Assembly: GCA_964019415.1 (NCBI GenBank)
Contig: OZ025875.1
Span: 5,239,306 to 5,303,305, forward strand
Source: Ianthella basta
Lineage: Eukaryota; Porifera; Demospongiae; Verongiida; Ianthellidae
Reading direction: 5' to 3'
Length of the DNA stretch: 64,000 nucleotides
Below, piece after piece: positions 1 through 10,975 of this stretch. A program made the translations under genes and the position numbers. Each line of letters begins with the position of its first letter. Position 1 is the stretch's first letter. The notes under the pieces are model-generated. The model was not told the origin of the DNA. It saw only the letters and a program-made list of their open reading frames with translations, and made no database searches.

Positions 1-1218
1 TCAAAGAATCATGTACAGGTGAACAAAGCACTATGTACTGACAATCAAACAAAGAGCAAACAAGTGCTAACTGCATACGCAGACTTCCTAAGAAGGCCCC
101 ACAGAAGGTGTGAGCGCGATCGTCCCAGTTTCTATATAAAGTTTGAGCAGAGCTTGCCCACATCAACTTTAGTGGCAAAACTTTAGTGACACTTCGATAG
201 GTTTATTCGTCACATCAACTTTAGTGGCAAAAGCCAGAGAACTAAACCGAGTAACAATTACATAAGCACCTTCAGCAATGTACAACGTCACTGTTTGGTG
301 TACGCTCTTGGGGTTGGAAGGTTTTCACACACGTCACTCATGCACCACAGATGGACGTACTTGAAGAAATGTACAGACATACGTAAAACGGGTAGGGGTA
401 TGGGAGTACACACACCCATGGACAGTCTACGTTTTAATAGGATGTACGTACCAAATTTAGAGAACCATTTACTGCATTAGGTAGTGATGTTATGCAATAT
501 GAAAAGGGGACATATTCACAGTCATACATAACAGTCCTTCTTTCCAAACTAGACGTTTCTGTATGCAACTACCCTATGTGGCAACCTATTCACACTGCTG
601 TACAAGACACATACCTTCACAAGAAAGATGACCTAGACCCCTACTTAGTTAAGACAATAAAACACACAGCAAGTCATAAGGTACCAAACAATGAGACAAT
701 TGTGCAGTGGCCGAGACCCACTGAAAGGAGACATCACTTACCAACTGAGTGCACAGACTTGCAATAGACAGACTCTTTTGTCGCATCTAGTACATGTACA
801 GTAAGGGGAAAAGGTGATAGAAGTAAATAATACCCATTAAAATTGATATAAAAACAGCATTTACTACAGTGAGGGGGTATAAAGGTACTCACTTCTATTG
901 ACAGACTATACATTATTGTTAACAACTTTTGTACATACAACATAAGGGGGCATCTTTTACTGAATGCAGGTGGGAGGACTAATGATTTCGAAGCGCCAGA
1001 ACACTGAAAACATTCAAGATGCTGCTACTCTATGGCTGCACATTAAAACAAGGAAATTAGCAATGAAACAAGAGCTAAAAGAGAATGGAAATACAAAGAT
1101 TTTACAGAGGCATTTCACTCATACAAGTACATCCATTACACACAAACTAAACACATTGAGCACTACAGTACGTATAAAACACATGTGATGCAGTCTGGAA
1201 AGCTCTGTACATACTCAC

Positions 1219-1268
1219 CATCCTCAGAAGTCACTTTAGCAGCCATCACAAACTCAACAATTGAAAGA
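1219..1268 (-). CDS. candidate short internal exon of an unidentified gene
   Basis: On the minus strand an acceptor-like CACTGTAG is followed by 50 nt that can be read as LSIVEFVMAAKVTSED and then by a strong donor, G|GTGAGT. The peptide composition looks coding, and both splice signals are good. I do not recognise the protein and could not find convincing neighbouring exons, so this may be chance or the remnant of a decayed gene. Confidence 0.22.
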
Positions 1269-1665
1269 CTACAGTGAGGTCCTGTAATGCACAATAGGAG
1301 AGGGAGAAGGGAAGGGAGTCAGTTACATTGCGCACATCATAGTGTATACAGCACAAACCCAATCCTTCAATTTGTTGTTGAACAAGTATTTCAAGATAAA
1401 CAATCATGAAATTTACCCCAACTTCAAAACTATCTCCCATTGGTCATTACATCAGTCCAATACAACTGCAGAGTACAGTGCATGAGCGTAACTCGACCAG
1501 GGTAAGTAGCTACATTATGGGCAATAGAACTGCAATCTGCTTTCACTGGCTGGCAGAAAGAAGGGATAGCAAGCCAGACGAAGCACTGGATGACAGCAGA
1601 CCCATTGACACCTACATCTTCGGAGCTGCGAAGGGAAGCCAGTCCCTGCTTAGCTAACACAGTGC

Positions 1666-1830
1666 ATTTTGCGCTTCACCCGAGGGAACTATGGAAGTGT
1701 TCCCGGCCTCGCGGGACAAATGACGTCAGCCAATATGGCGGAATCGCCAACTGGCATGTAGCCCTCGCTGGAGCAATAAGTGACGTTGAAAACAATCTGA
1801 ACACAGTGTGCTACGATGAAGTGGAGTGTT
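1666..1830. promoter_or_regulatory. CpG-richer patch with a CRE-like palindrome
   Basis: This patch is richer in CpG than its surroundings and contains the palindrome TGACGTCA at 1721-1728, the consensus CREB/ATF site, with a second TGACGTT half-site about 60 bases later. Such patches often mark promoters in animals. No gene start could be assigned on either side, so the role is inferred only. Confidence 0.22.
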
Positions 1831-1943
1831 GAGCAGATTCATGGCCAATGGTGGCCAAGTAGAGCGTTTTGTTGGCGTGAGCGCCTGCGGAGAACAACGG
1901 GCTATTGCACAATCTAGGTGTCTCGGGTTGACTGGGATGGATA

Positions 1944-2574
1944 TACCGTATGGCCGAAAATTTTGGCGGGGAATTTATTTTGGCGGATTGGCGGTTTTGA
2001 GAGGAATCCGCCAATATTTCTTCCGCCAAAATTTGTGCAATCATAAGTTCTTTTCCGCTTAACAAACCTGGTTGCGCCAGGTCTATAGATTAATCGTCAG
2101 CATGGAGTTCACAAATGACAGCAGCGCGAGGACACTACGTTTCTAAAGAGTTTTGCACACCGGAGGTGGAAGAAGAGCGTGAGGAAGCCTAAGGCAATCC
2201 GAACGGCGTCATATATGCGGTCGCTGTGAAGACTGACGAGATTATTGTCAGTAACTTACTGCGGCAGATTTCGACAGCCTGTTCTCTGTTTCTGCGTTGG
2301 AGCGGTACAATTTTGTGCGAGGTGGTCACAGGCTGCAGGTGAGCGTCAGCAGATCGGCCAAAAGAAGGCTTAAAAGCTTTTGTACGTTGCAGCACTCGTG
2401 CGAAAAGCTAAGGATTGGAGCGAAAATAACCCAATTATGGTCAAACAACAGCGCGTGTACTCCTCAGAGACTCTTCAGCAATCTAGCACTGTTCGTCCGG
2501 GTTAGCCATTTTGCTATGAATATCATTATGACACAGGCTTTTGCCAAACCGCCAAAATTTCCGGCCATACGGTA
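1944..2574. mobile_element. MITE, family 1, TA-flanked
   Basis: The ends are inverted repeats: CCGTATGGCCGAAAATTTTG at the left and its complement-like CCAAAATTTCCGGCCATACGG at the right, each bordered by TA. The interior holds no intact gene. It is closely related, in reverse orientation, to the element at 57,587-58,254, including the segment with 'cgttggagcggtacaa'. TA target duplication suggests mobilisation by a Tc1/mariner-type transposase, but no transposase of this family is seen here. Several short open frames inside are chance. Confidence 0.8.
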
Positions 2575-3439
2575 CATATTTGTTGTATGATGAAGCCATA
2601 CATCAAAGGAGAAAACTGTCATGTGGAATGTTTATTTTGTTCTAAAGTTGTTGCTCATTTTTCACACATTTCTTGCCATGCAGCTGCTGTTCACATAGCA
2701 TGTGACTCTTTCTCGCAGCACGTTCTTGTGTCACTTTGTGGATGTACAATGTCATGGCAGTGTATGCTCATGACATCCCATGATTACACATGACTTGCTT
2801 GTGCATGCTAGCTAGCTAGATGCATCAAGCAAAGAGTGGGATAAAATTGGTTGATGTAGATGCATTTAGCATTACATTCTTTTCACACGTAAGTGTCCAA
2901 CTCTTTTCTCAATACAATGGGCTTTGACCGCTGCACAACAATGCTACATGCAAGCTAAAACGTTTCCAAGTAGCTAAGCAGGGTCTTCTCTACACACTTA
3001 CAGTGGCTGCATTGTCTCCATTTATTACAGCGAATTCAGGTAACTGGGTAAGGCCTGGTGTGCATAACTTCCTTGTAATCAATGGCTGTGTTGCCACAAT
3101 AAAACACCCTTCACGGAGCCTCGTTTCCGGCGAAAGTACGTAGCTAGCTACTAAGTTCCACTGGTCGCAGCCAAACAAGAACAGCGCTTCTTCCACAGAG
3201 GGCTCCTTCCAAACTCTTGCACATTCTTTGATCCTACAGTATATCCGCTATATGCTTGGCAGCAAAACGTTCAATGCTTTAACAAAGAAATAGGCTTCTT
3301 AGTGTTATTCGGTCCTGTCACTTCTTTTTCGCCATCTCCTCCTGAGTCCATAAGCATCTGCCGTTGGTACCTAGGAAACGACGTTGTAGCTTGATTTGTT
3401 CAACGATTCAAACCATTCTCGTTCGAAAAACAACAAGCC
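2575..3439. other. non-coding stretch with possible minus-strand exon remnants
   Basis: No gene can be supported. Between about 2990 and 3400 the minus strand has CpG-richer sequence with short coding-like peptides in three different frames (for example VEEALFLFGCDQWNLVAS and MDSGGDGEKEVTGPNN). They cannot be joined by good splice sites. This could be the decayed 5' end of a gene. Confidence 0.3.
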
Positions 3440-3543
3440 AGTTATATTATGGCACGCTTGGATGTTAATCTAATTTAACGCACTCAGGCGCTTTGTGCCC
3501 TCGTGGTTAAATTAGATAACGCCCTCACAGCCATAATATAACT
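3440..3543. mobile_element. fold-back (palindromic) MITE, about 104 bp
   Basis: The left end agttatattatggc is matched exactly by its reverse complement gccataatataact at the right end. A second inner inverted pair, gttaatctaatttaac and gttaaattagataac, surrounds a short loop region containing ggcgctttgtgccc. The whole segment can fold into a single long hairpin. It has no coding capacity. This is the architecture of fold-back MITEs; the source transposase is unknown. Confidence 0.6.
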
Positions 3544-4394
3544 ATAACATACATATATACAAACGTGGGACGACAACACATCAAGATTACTTGCCTCACC
3601 TTTCGGCTCAGCAAAACACACAAGGATTAACATGAAATTAATGATACTAATAACATTATCCAGTAAACAGGGTATGTTATAGCACACCATGGGTGGAAGG
3701 ATTTATAAGCACATACGTATACACATGCCATGTGTTTGAGAAAAGGGTTTGTGACTTTGACGCTAAACGATCACTTTGTAGTGCATTTGATGCCACATTC
3801 CATACAGTGTAAAAGGAGGCAGTTTCACTTAGATGGCAAAAGAAGGCATGGGCATAATCATGGGTAGACTGTCTGAGAAGCCTGTGCTACACACTGCCGA
3901 AGAGGCATGTGCTGTATCCGTGGGATTTGGGGCACAAGGCATTAGGGGTAGAAACCTTATGTCTACATCAATTTCACTCCACAGAAACCTTATGTGGAGT
4001 CAACATAAATGTCACTCCACAGAAGCTTTCTAAAGATTGGCCACTTTTGGCAAGTCAGCTACTCACTGACATAATGTAGTCACACTGTTCCTGTGTGTGG
4101 CTATACACAACCAGAGCCGTTTCAGTGTGAAACTATAACCAGGTCATTTCTCTGTCAGGATTCACAGCCAGGTTTGTTCTTCCCTGCTTCACAGTGAAAC
4201 AATCAAACTGGGCACCCGGTGCATCATAGCCACAGCTAAGTGACTGAGTGAGCTATGTATTTCACAATTGAGCACAGCTAAAGGTAATAAATCTACCAAT
4301 GGTGCTTCACATATACTGCAGATTAGTAATGATACTGTATAGCTGCAGTATCTGTGCTGTGTCAAACTAATGAAAGTCACAGCTTGGAAGAAAT

Positions 4395-4790
4395 GTAGGT
4401 GAGGAAGAGAAAATTGGCACCTGCCAGTATTGAACCCAGAAAACTTACACCCTATTGCGGGGTTTCAGCGGCCCAAGCAAACCAAGCAGGCCAATGGAAT
4501 GGCTCAACCAGCTACACAGGTGTGCCATTAACTGCTACCCCTTAGAACATGCATACAACAGGTCAGTACATAACAATGAAAGTTCCACTAACTGGTTAGC
4601 TTGGGCTGCTGAAACCCTGTGATAGGGTGGAAATTGTCTCGGGTCTGATACCGGCTGGTGCCAATTTTCCCTTCCTCACTACATTCTTAAAAGTCATGAT
4701 TTCCATTAGACTTGCCACGGTTACAACTGATTTGATTATCTTACAAGTATCTGTGCTACAGACTCCCAGCATGAATACCATGAGTCCAAG
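4395..4790. repeat. two SINE-like copies in inverted orientation
   Basis: The segment at about 4398-4500 read on the minus strand matches the segment at about 4580-4790 read on the plus strand. Shared features are a tRNA box A-like TAGCTTGGGCTG, a spacer with aaaccc..aggg, a box B-like GGTTCAATACT or GGTCTGATACC, and a tail 'gccaattttcccttcctcac'. The plus copy continues with gtcatgatttccattagac. A third relative lies at 10,490. Two internal RNA polymerase III-like boxes at tRNA spacing suggest a tRNA-derived SINE. Confidence 0.5.
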
Positions 4791-6432
4791 TTAGAAAACA
4801 GCTGAATGTAGTTAGAGCACAGGTGAGAACACTGCACATCAATGTTGAGCCCAGTTCAATAAACTAGAACGTGGTGTGAAGGCACAGCTACAGTGTCTAC
4901 GATGATCAGAAGCAGTGATCACCTGTTACTATGGCAATGGGATCTACAATCAGCAAGTTACATACAGGTATAATCTGTTATGTTCATACAATTCTATGCA
5001 CCCACAAAATAATGATAAAGAAGGAGGAAGAGGCCAATGATGCATTCTAAGTAGAATTGCATGAGGTGGTAGACAAGGTTCCTACAGAAGGCAAGCTGAT
5101 TGTGATGGATGGCTTCAATGCCCATGTGAGAACCAGCCTCAACCAGGTTGAGGTGTGGGAGCAACTCAGTGACTAGCAAATACGGTGAACACAAACAAAG
5201 TGACAGTGGAAGAATTGTGACTGTGTCACCTACTGCTTTAACACCTCACTCTTGTGCCTACAGACACAAGATGATTGGCTGACCTCTTACACCAAATTGG
5301 GGTTCAATGATCAACAAACAGACCAGGGTTCTGCAAATTGTGGGCACACAAAAAATAGCACTTGTCCCTAGACAGTTGTATGAAGATGTAGAGAAGGAAC
5401 AATAGGAACAATAGGAACAATGGCAGTCTGGTAACCATTCATAAACAGCCTGTTTATGAAATAGTATTCCAAAAGAAATTCCATCACTAGCGTAAGCTGC
5501 CAATTTTCGACCAGTAGCTATTATCGACTGGTAGTATCCTGAATCATCCACAAGGTATTCAGAGTGAAGGATTTTGTGTTTGAATAGGCTTCAGTTAGAC
5601 TGCTGCAAAGTGAAGTTACCTAACAATTCATGACAAGAGGTCAGTAATTGGTATAAACAGTTGTACGTGCAGTTGACAAGTGGTACACCTCGATGCCTGA
5701 ACAAGACAACAGCTCATTCAGCTATCTATCGCAACAAAATCAAGTTTTTGTGACCTTCAGCTGCCGAGTTACAGTCCAAGGTAAGAAAAGTGGTCGATTA
5801 TTGGTAACTTATGCTACCATGCTGCTGGTCTCGGCCTTGCCATCAATTGGGACTTCATACTACAGCCAACAACAACACATTAGCTGCACAAACACACTAC
5901 ATCATCCCAGCATTGTCAAATGAACTTCACTCACAAGTAAGACCAAGTCGTCCTAAAGTTGCTAGCACACACTTTGTCTGCGAGGGACCCAAGTGGTCCC
6001 TCACAGGGAACACTCCCTGGACCTGTAAGGAGGGGAAATGTCGACAATACAGTGGATGGGAGGACAACTGATATAAGGACAACAAAGGGAGAGTAAAGCG
6101 GGAGCAGATTGAGACACCACTCTTTCCACAGGTAGCTAGTTAGCTATTCAAACGGCAGCTAGTAGCACAACAGCTTCAATGCCCAGATCATCACTTAATA
6201 CAGCGACGCCTTTTCTAGATCCTCTCTGACAGAAATATCTTTAGGTTCGATATCAGCCAAATCATACCTGTCCGAGTGTTCCCTTTCTCTACAAAGTGAC
6301 AACAGATAGCAACGGGTTTTGTTTTAGCCTCGTTAGTTCAAGAGATGGTTTTCAGGTGCACAGCTAGGACACGCCCCCTCATCGACATTCGGGATTTCCT
6401 CTTTATGTTTCGGCGGGTCAGTGTCCCCAGCG
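4791..6432. other. no gene recognised
   Basis: This stretch contains a triple aggaacaat micro-repeat near 5397-5420 and no recognisable gene. The minus strand at about 5400-5555 encodes a coding-like peptide (DDSGYYQSIIATGRKLAAYA and onward) without a recognised domain or convincing splice context. It may be a transposon or gene relic. Confidence 0.4.
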
Positions 6433-7136
6433 ATGCCTCGCAGCAAGACCCAGTCCTAGCCTGTCAAGGAGGTATCCGCGAAATTAGCCAAGGACGAGTT
6501 ACTACGAAGACTAGAGGCAAGTGTTCGCTGCTGCCCCTTTTGGATGGCTGCGGTTTTTAGTGGCTGTTGCGTGCTGCTGTGTTGACAATGCAGTGTGTTG
6601 TGTAGATCTTCACTATCGCCCTGGTGCGCACTTCCTGGCTGACCTTGCTCTCAGCTGGAGGCGCAATGAGGCAGGATGAGTAATGTATAGTGCCACGTAG
6701 TACTAGTGTCACGCTGTGTTGAGTGCTCTTCAAGAGTTGCACAGCACTTCATATAGCATAGCATTAGCTACATAGGGATCATATGAAAGTATCTGTGTCT
6801 CAATAATAGTGTTCTGGTGTGAACACTCGCCGGTGTTTAGGGTACCTTCAGTGCTTGAGTGTGTTGGATCATCTGTCAACCAGTTCACGGCTTGCATTGA
6901 ATATATATATATATGTCATCACTGGTCATAGCCAAAACGGCCTTGACCTCAGCAGAGATACTTCATAACAGAATGGGAGTGATACAGTTAGTTTGTGCAG
7001 ATAGTACAGGGCTAAGACTTGCATGGAACATAGACAGACGCGATAGGCAATATAGACAATATATACAAATTAACACAGACAAGTTAAGTTGCCAGAATTG
7101 TCAAGGTTGGGTTGAGGGTGTGAGTAGTGCAGGGCT

Positions 7137-7478
7137 TCAATCAATGAGTGGGGACAAGCAAAGTGATCTAGCTTGCATGGCTTTATAGATGTAGAGGGCA
7201 GTTTCTTGTATTAGGGCAGGGTGGGAGGTGCACATCAGGAATGTAAATTTTTCTTTAGGGGTCAGGTGGGGGAAATTTTGACTTAGAGTGACTGCTTGTT
7301 GCATGAGTGGGGATCTGAGGTCACAATAGTGGGAGCAGTTTAATAGGAAGTGGATTTCATCTTCAACCACTTGATTGTTGCAGACGTATATACGTACATG
7401 TCCATGTAAACCAATGTAGTTTCTCCGTGTACTGCTGAGTGATGCTTTAATTATCAAATGCTCAGAAACTAATTTCAA
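7137..7478 (-). mobile_element. LINE fragment: C-terminal end of a non-LTR reverse transcriptase ORF
   Basis: The 113-residue frame reads like the tail of a non-LTR retrotransposon polyprotein, downstream of the catalytic domain. It has the NNQVVEDEIHFLLNC segment followed by YCDLRSPLM and a KEKFTFLMC stretch, typical of the Cys/His-containing end of these proteins. No catalytic motif is present. It lies on the opposite strand inside the PDS5-like remnant and helps explain the missing PDS5 exons. Confidence 0.6.
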
Positions 7479-7865
7479 CTATAACTAGAAACAATGCTGA
7501 TGTGCCTAACTAATGCTATAACCAAATCCTCTTACAGTCAGTCTGCTAGTATGGTTATACAAACATGCAACCATTAATGTCTGCAGCCATAGGCATCATG
7601 CATTGCATCATGCAGATCTAGAAGTGCTACACATTGCAGACCAGTCAGCACATTTAGTAGTAGACTGGTGTTTGCTCCTAGTGAGGGGTCAGTGGTCAGA
7701 GTCAGCGATGAGTCACTGGCTAATGGCACGAAATTGTGCATGCAGGAAACTCATTGGACAAAACTTTACATTGTCTAACAACTGTAACTACAATACATGC
7801 CAACTTTCTGGTTAGACAAACTTTAACTGTATTTAAAATTTGAAATCAGCATGGCACTGTAACTA

Positions 7866-7869
7866 ACAC

Positions 7870-7937
<68 letters not shown>
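7866..7937. repeat. (CA)n microsatellite
   Basis: A nearly uninterrupted CA dinucleotide run with one ACGC interruption near the start. It lies between PDS5-like segments. Confidence 0.95.
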
Positions 7938-7939
<2 letters not shown>

Positions 7940-9091
7940 AAGATATATTACAAGTATCATTTCTACAGTTTTCTGTTTTGTGGTGTGTGTGTCAGAGTGC
8001 ATGCTGTTTGTGAGGGGAGGTCACAATGTATATGTCTGTTTGTGTGTCTATAGCATCTAGTATGCCTCTAGTGTAGTGCACTTTGTGGCTATGCTGTAGG
8101 AGATCCTGTCACTCTTTGTGAGTCAGTTGCAGTGTTTAGAAGAGACTGAAGGCCCTTTCTATGAAATGTACCTGTCATTGTTGCAGGTGGGTGTGGCTTG
8201 GGTGGGGTATGTGGTCAATACAGTGTACTTCTATTGTACTGTACATGTAATTCCTCATAGAAGCACAAGAGTCAGGCTAGGGTCATGATCCATGGCTTTT
8301 CACTCCCTTAGAACCTGGCCAAGTTCAAGACCTTCCTGGTGCGAACAGACAGTGGTGTGGGAGAGGTCTTCTTTGAAGTAGTGAGGTTAGTGTGTGTGGA
8401 GATGGGATGCTCCTTAGCTTGTAGGCATGTGGAGATAGAGTGCAGTGAGAGTGGACTGTTAGTGGATATGGTGTAGCATGTATCTGTGGTGTGTTACAGT
8501 AAGGCTGTCTCTACTGTGTAGTGTATTCACATTTGCTTATCTTGCTGCTTGTGCTGCTGATGGTGCAGTGATGCCCACGACATTTCAGTGCGCCGCCTAA
8601 TGCTGGATGTCATGTCAGTCCTTTTGAGGGAGTCCGAGCACATTCCAAAGGAGCTTGTAGAAGGGATTCTTCTGCAACTGTTGACATCAGATGAGGCGAG
8701 AAGGACTAGCAGTCTAGGCTGCACCATACTGTGATTGCAGTATACCTATTCTATTTGTACCACCACCAGTACATGTACTCTAGGTTACACTCATTCCTGG
8801 TGCTAAGTTAGTAGGTAGTAGTAGAGTAGCATTTGGACACTTCCCATAGCACAACACCACACCACCTTTCACCTGTGCATCACGTCTGTTAGCTACTGTG
8901 TGTGTATTTGAGTGTGTATGTGGTTGTGTTTGCTCATGTACACTGCACTGATGAGCCCCAAAGAGGGCGAAACAGTCTCTCGTTGAGTCGCTGTCTGCAG
9001 TTCTGGGCATTCAACTATCCTCTAACATCTCTCCAATGCCATGTTGTGGAATTGCTATAGTACGTACCTCTGTTAGTACACATAACACTGA

Positions 9092-9140
<49 letters not shown>
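9092..9140. repeat. (CA)n microsatellite
   Basis: A perfect CA run of about 49 bases. The His-Thr and Cys-Val open frames over it on the two strands are artefacts. Confidence 0.95.
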
Positions 9141-9142
<2 letters not shown>

Positions 9143-9575
9143 CATGTGCACACCATACAAGATGATACAACATGCACAGTATACACTCGTGTGTCACACT
9201 GACACTCACATATTACTGCATACAATCTTGTATTCACTCTCCTGCCTTCTATTTCTTGTGAGGCCACATGTCATTCCTGTAGGTTGTCATAGTGTGGAGA
9301 GTTTGACTGGTCTAGTGAGTTTGCAGTGTGTGTGTGTGTGTGTATAGTATGTGTGTGTGCTTGCACATATGAGATGCTTCAATCAATCAGTCAATTACCC
9401 TTATGTCTGGTGTGGCATGTAGAGCCATACATAACAGAAAGTAGACACATTCAGACAGTCACAGTCACAAAAGGTAATTCTCTGTTCAGTTAGTCATGCG
9501 TGTGTCTTCCTCCACAGCTCACGGTCTTGAGCAACTTCTTCTATACTATTCTTCTCTGTCTAGCAGTTCTCCCTG

Positions 9576-10288
9576 GTAGAGAAGTGTGTAGTCGCAGCAG
9601 CTACAGGTTACTACAGTACAAGTGTACATGACTGTGACTAGCAACCCTTTCCACACTAGTTGGCCAAATGTCTACTTCCTCCATTGTTTGCTTGTATTGT
9701 GCTCAAGTGTGAACTTTGTGTAGCTGCACAGCTTATCACTTGGCGCATACCCTTTGTGTGTGCTGCACTTCAAGATGTTGTTTACATGGAATGTTCCCAA
9801 TGTACTGACCATACCTGTGTGGGTGTACTGTACACCATCCAGCACCTTACTCGTGTAAGCTGTGGACTATGTGTCCATACATGGCATAAGTGTCCAAGCC
9901 AACTACTTCCTGTATACACACACAATATTGACATGTGTGTGCTCAGTGCTTATGCAACCTACAGCTCACGGTGCACTAGCTACTGGGCACCTACCATACA
10001 TATACAGTGGTGTGGAATGATAGCTCACTGGTTACTGTGGGAGATGGCATACAGGGCAGTTGTTAGGCTTTCTTAGCTGGCTAGCGGATGTTGAGGTAGC
10101 TACATACGTGTGTAGGTAGACATGCTGTGATGTGCTGCTACTGCCAGTTTCAGAGAGGGGATTCATGTACACACCTGCACTGTAGGAGGGGTGGACCTGC
10201 ACTATAGTGGTTGTCTTCATTGCACTGTTGCCATGTGTTACTCGTGTGGTGCCCCTTGCTATGGCCATTCCTTCTGCTACATGAGCAG
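9576..10288. other. no gene recognised
   Basis: A 138-codon open frame runs across 9660-10,076, but its cysteine-rich, low-information translation shows no domain. Later PDS5 exons and the N-terminal zinc-finger and first catalytic exons expected for MetAP1 were looked for here and not found. Confidence 0.4.
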
Positions 10289-10489
10289 GTCAGTGAATGA
10301 GGTGATTTGCCATGGTATACCAGGCTGCTTACACACTAACACATGCAGACATGCACATTTTGGACTGGGTTGCTGTGTACTACACATGGGTTCTACTCAT
10401 CTAGCTGTAGTTAGCAGCTCACCCGCCTGATTTGTTGAACCTTACCATCATGCCAAACTAGCCTGTATACGGTGAGGAAGGGTGAATTG

Positions 10490-10640
10490 TCACAGCCGGG
10501 TCAGTTAGCTCGGTGGCTGACAGCCCACATTAGAGTATAGTTCCCAGGTTTGGCTGGTGGTAAATATTCCCTTCCTTGCCTTGTTCTCTTGAGTCATGAC
10601 TTGCACTAGGTTACTCATAGATACACCAACTCATCAATAG
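10490..10640 (+). repeat. SINE-like copy, same family as 4395-4790
   Basis: It shares the box A-like TTAGCTCGGTGG, the box B-like AGTTCCCAGGT, the tail ending 'ttcccttccttgcc' and the downstream gtcatgacttgcactaggtta with the copies near 4.4-4.8 kb. It sits in the intron-like gap where the missing MetAP1 catalytic exon would be expected. Confidence 0.45.
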
Positions 10641-10846
10641 TACTTACACTAAACTAATGGCACTCTGCTGGTGTAGGTCTAGACAGAGGGTGATCTAACA
10701 ATGTACTATGTATTCTCATGTACCACCCTCAGTCAAACCAGGTGTCAAGTATCATGACATTGGTAATGAGATTCATAGACATGCCAGTGCTAATGGCTTC
10801 TCAGTGGTGCGCACCTACTTTGGACATGGCATCAACGAGTGAGCTG

Positions 10847-10975
10847 TGTGCAGTGTGTACAGTGTGTGCAGTGTGTGCAGTGTGTGCAGTGTGTACAGTG
10901 TGTGCAGTGTGTGCAGTGTGTGCAGTGTGTGCAGTGTGTGCGGTGTATGCGGTGTGTGCAGTGTGTGCAGTGTGT
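10847..10975. repeat. 9-bp minisatellite, unit CAGTGTGTG
   Basis: About 14 tandem copies of a 9-base unit (CAGTGTGTG with CAGTGTGTA and CGGTGTATG variants). It lies in the short intron between two MetAP1 exons. Because the unit length is a multiple of three, all frames stay open, which creates long artefactual Cys/Val or Thr/His open frames on both strands. Confidence 0.9.

Larger units (their letters stand above)
1..1943. other. mostly non-coding stretch
   Basis: I recognise no complete gene here. The motif cacatcaactttagtggcaa occurs twice (about 161 and 212), a short direct repeat. Open frames in this stretch are short and show no domain. One splice-bounded candidate exon on the minus strand and one promoter-like patch are listed separately. 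Confidence 0.5.
6433..9575 (+). pseudogene. PDS5: PDS5-like cohesin regulator, N-terminal exons only
   Basis: PDS5 is a nuclear HEAT-repeat protein that binds cohesin and controls sister-chromatid cohesion. Five exon-like segments follow the family's N-terminal order: 6433-6516 (PVKEVSAKLAKDELLRRLE, then a GC donor GAG|GCAAGT), 8100-8186 (SLFVSQLQCLEETEGPFYEM), 8312-8385 (NLAKFKTFLVRTDSGVGEVF), 8569-8734 (RRLMLDVMSVLLRESEHIPK and onward to a TGA) and 9518-9575 (LTVLSNFFYTILL). The junction 8385/8569 keeps phase 2. Signs of decay: in-frame TAG at 6457 after ATG 6433, no donor before the TGA at 8732, missing exons between the first and second segments, a LINE relic inserted at 7137-7478, and no later PDS5 exons although the family protein exceeds 1000 residues. 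TCCTAG at 6454-6459 could instead be a splice acceptor, so the first stop is not decisive. Confidence 0.65.

Noticed and set aside
9660-10076. 138-residue frame considered as the N-terminal part of MetAP1 or a later PDS5 exon
   Set aside because: No match to the expected zinc-finger, catalytic or HEAT-repeat segments, and no useful splice sites.
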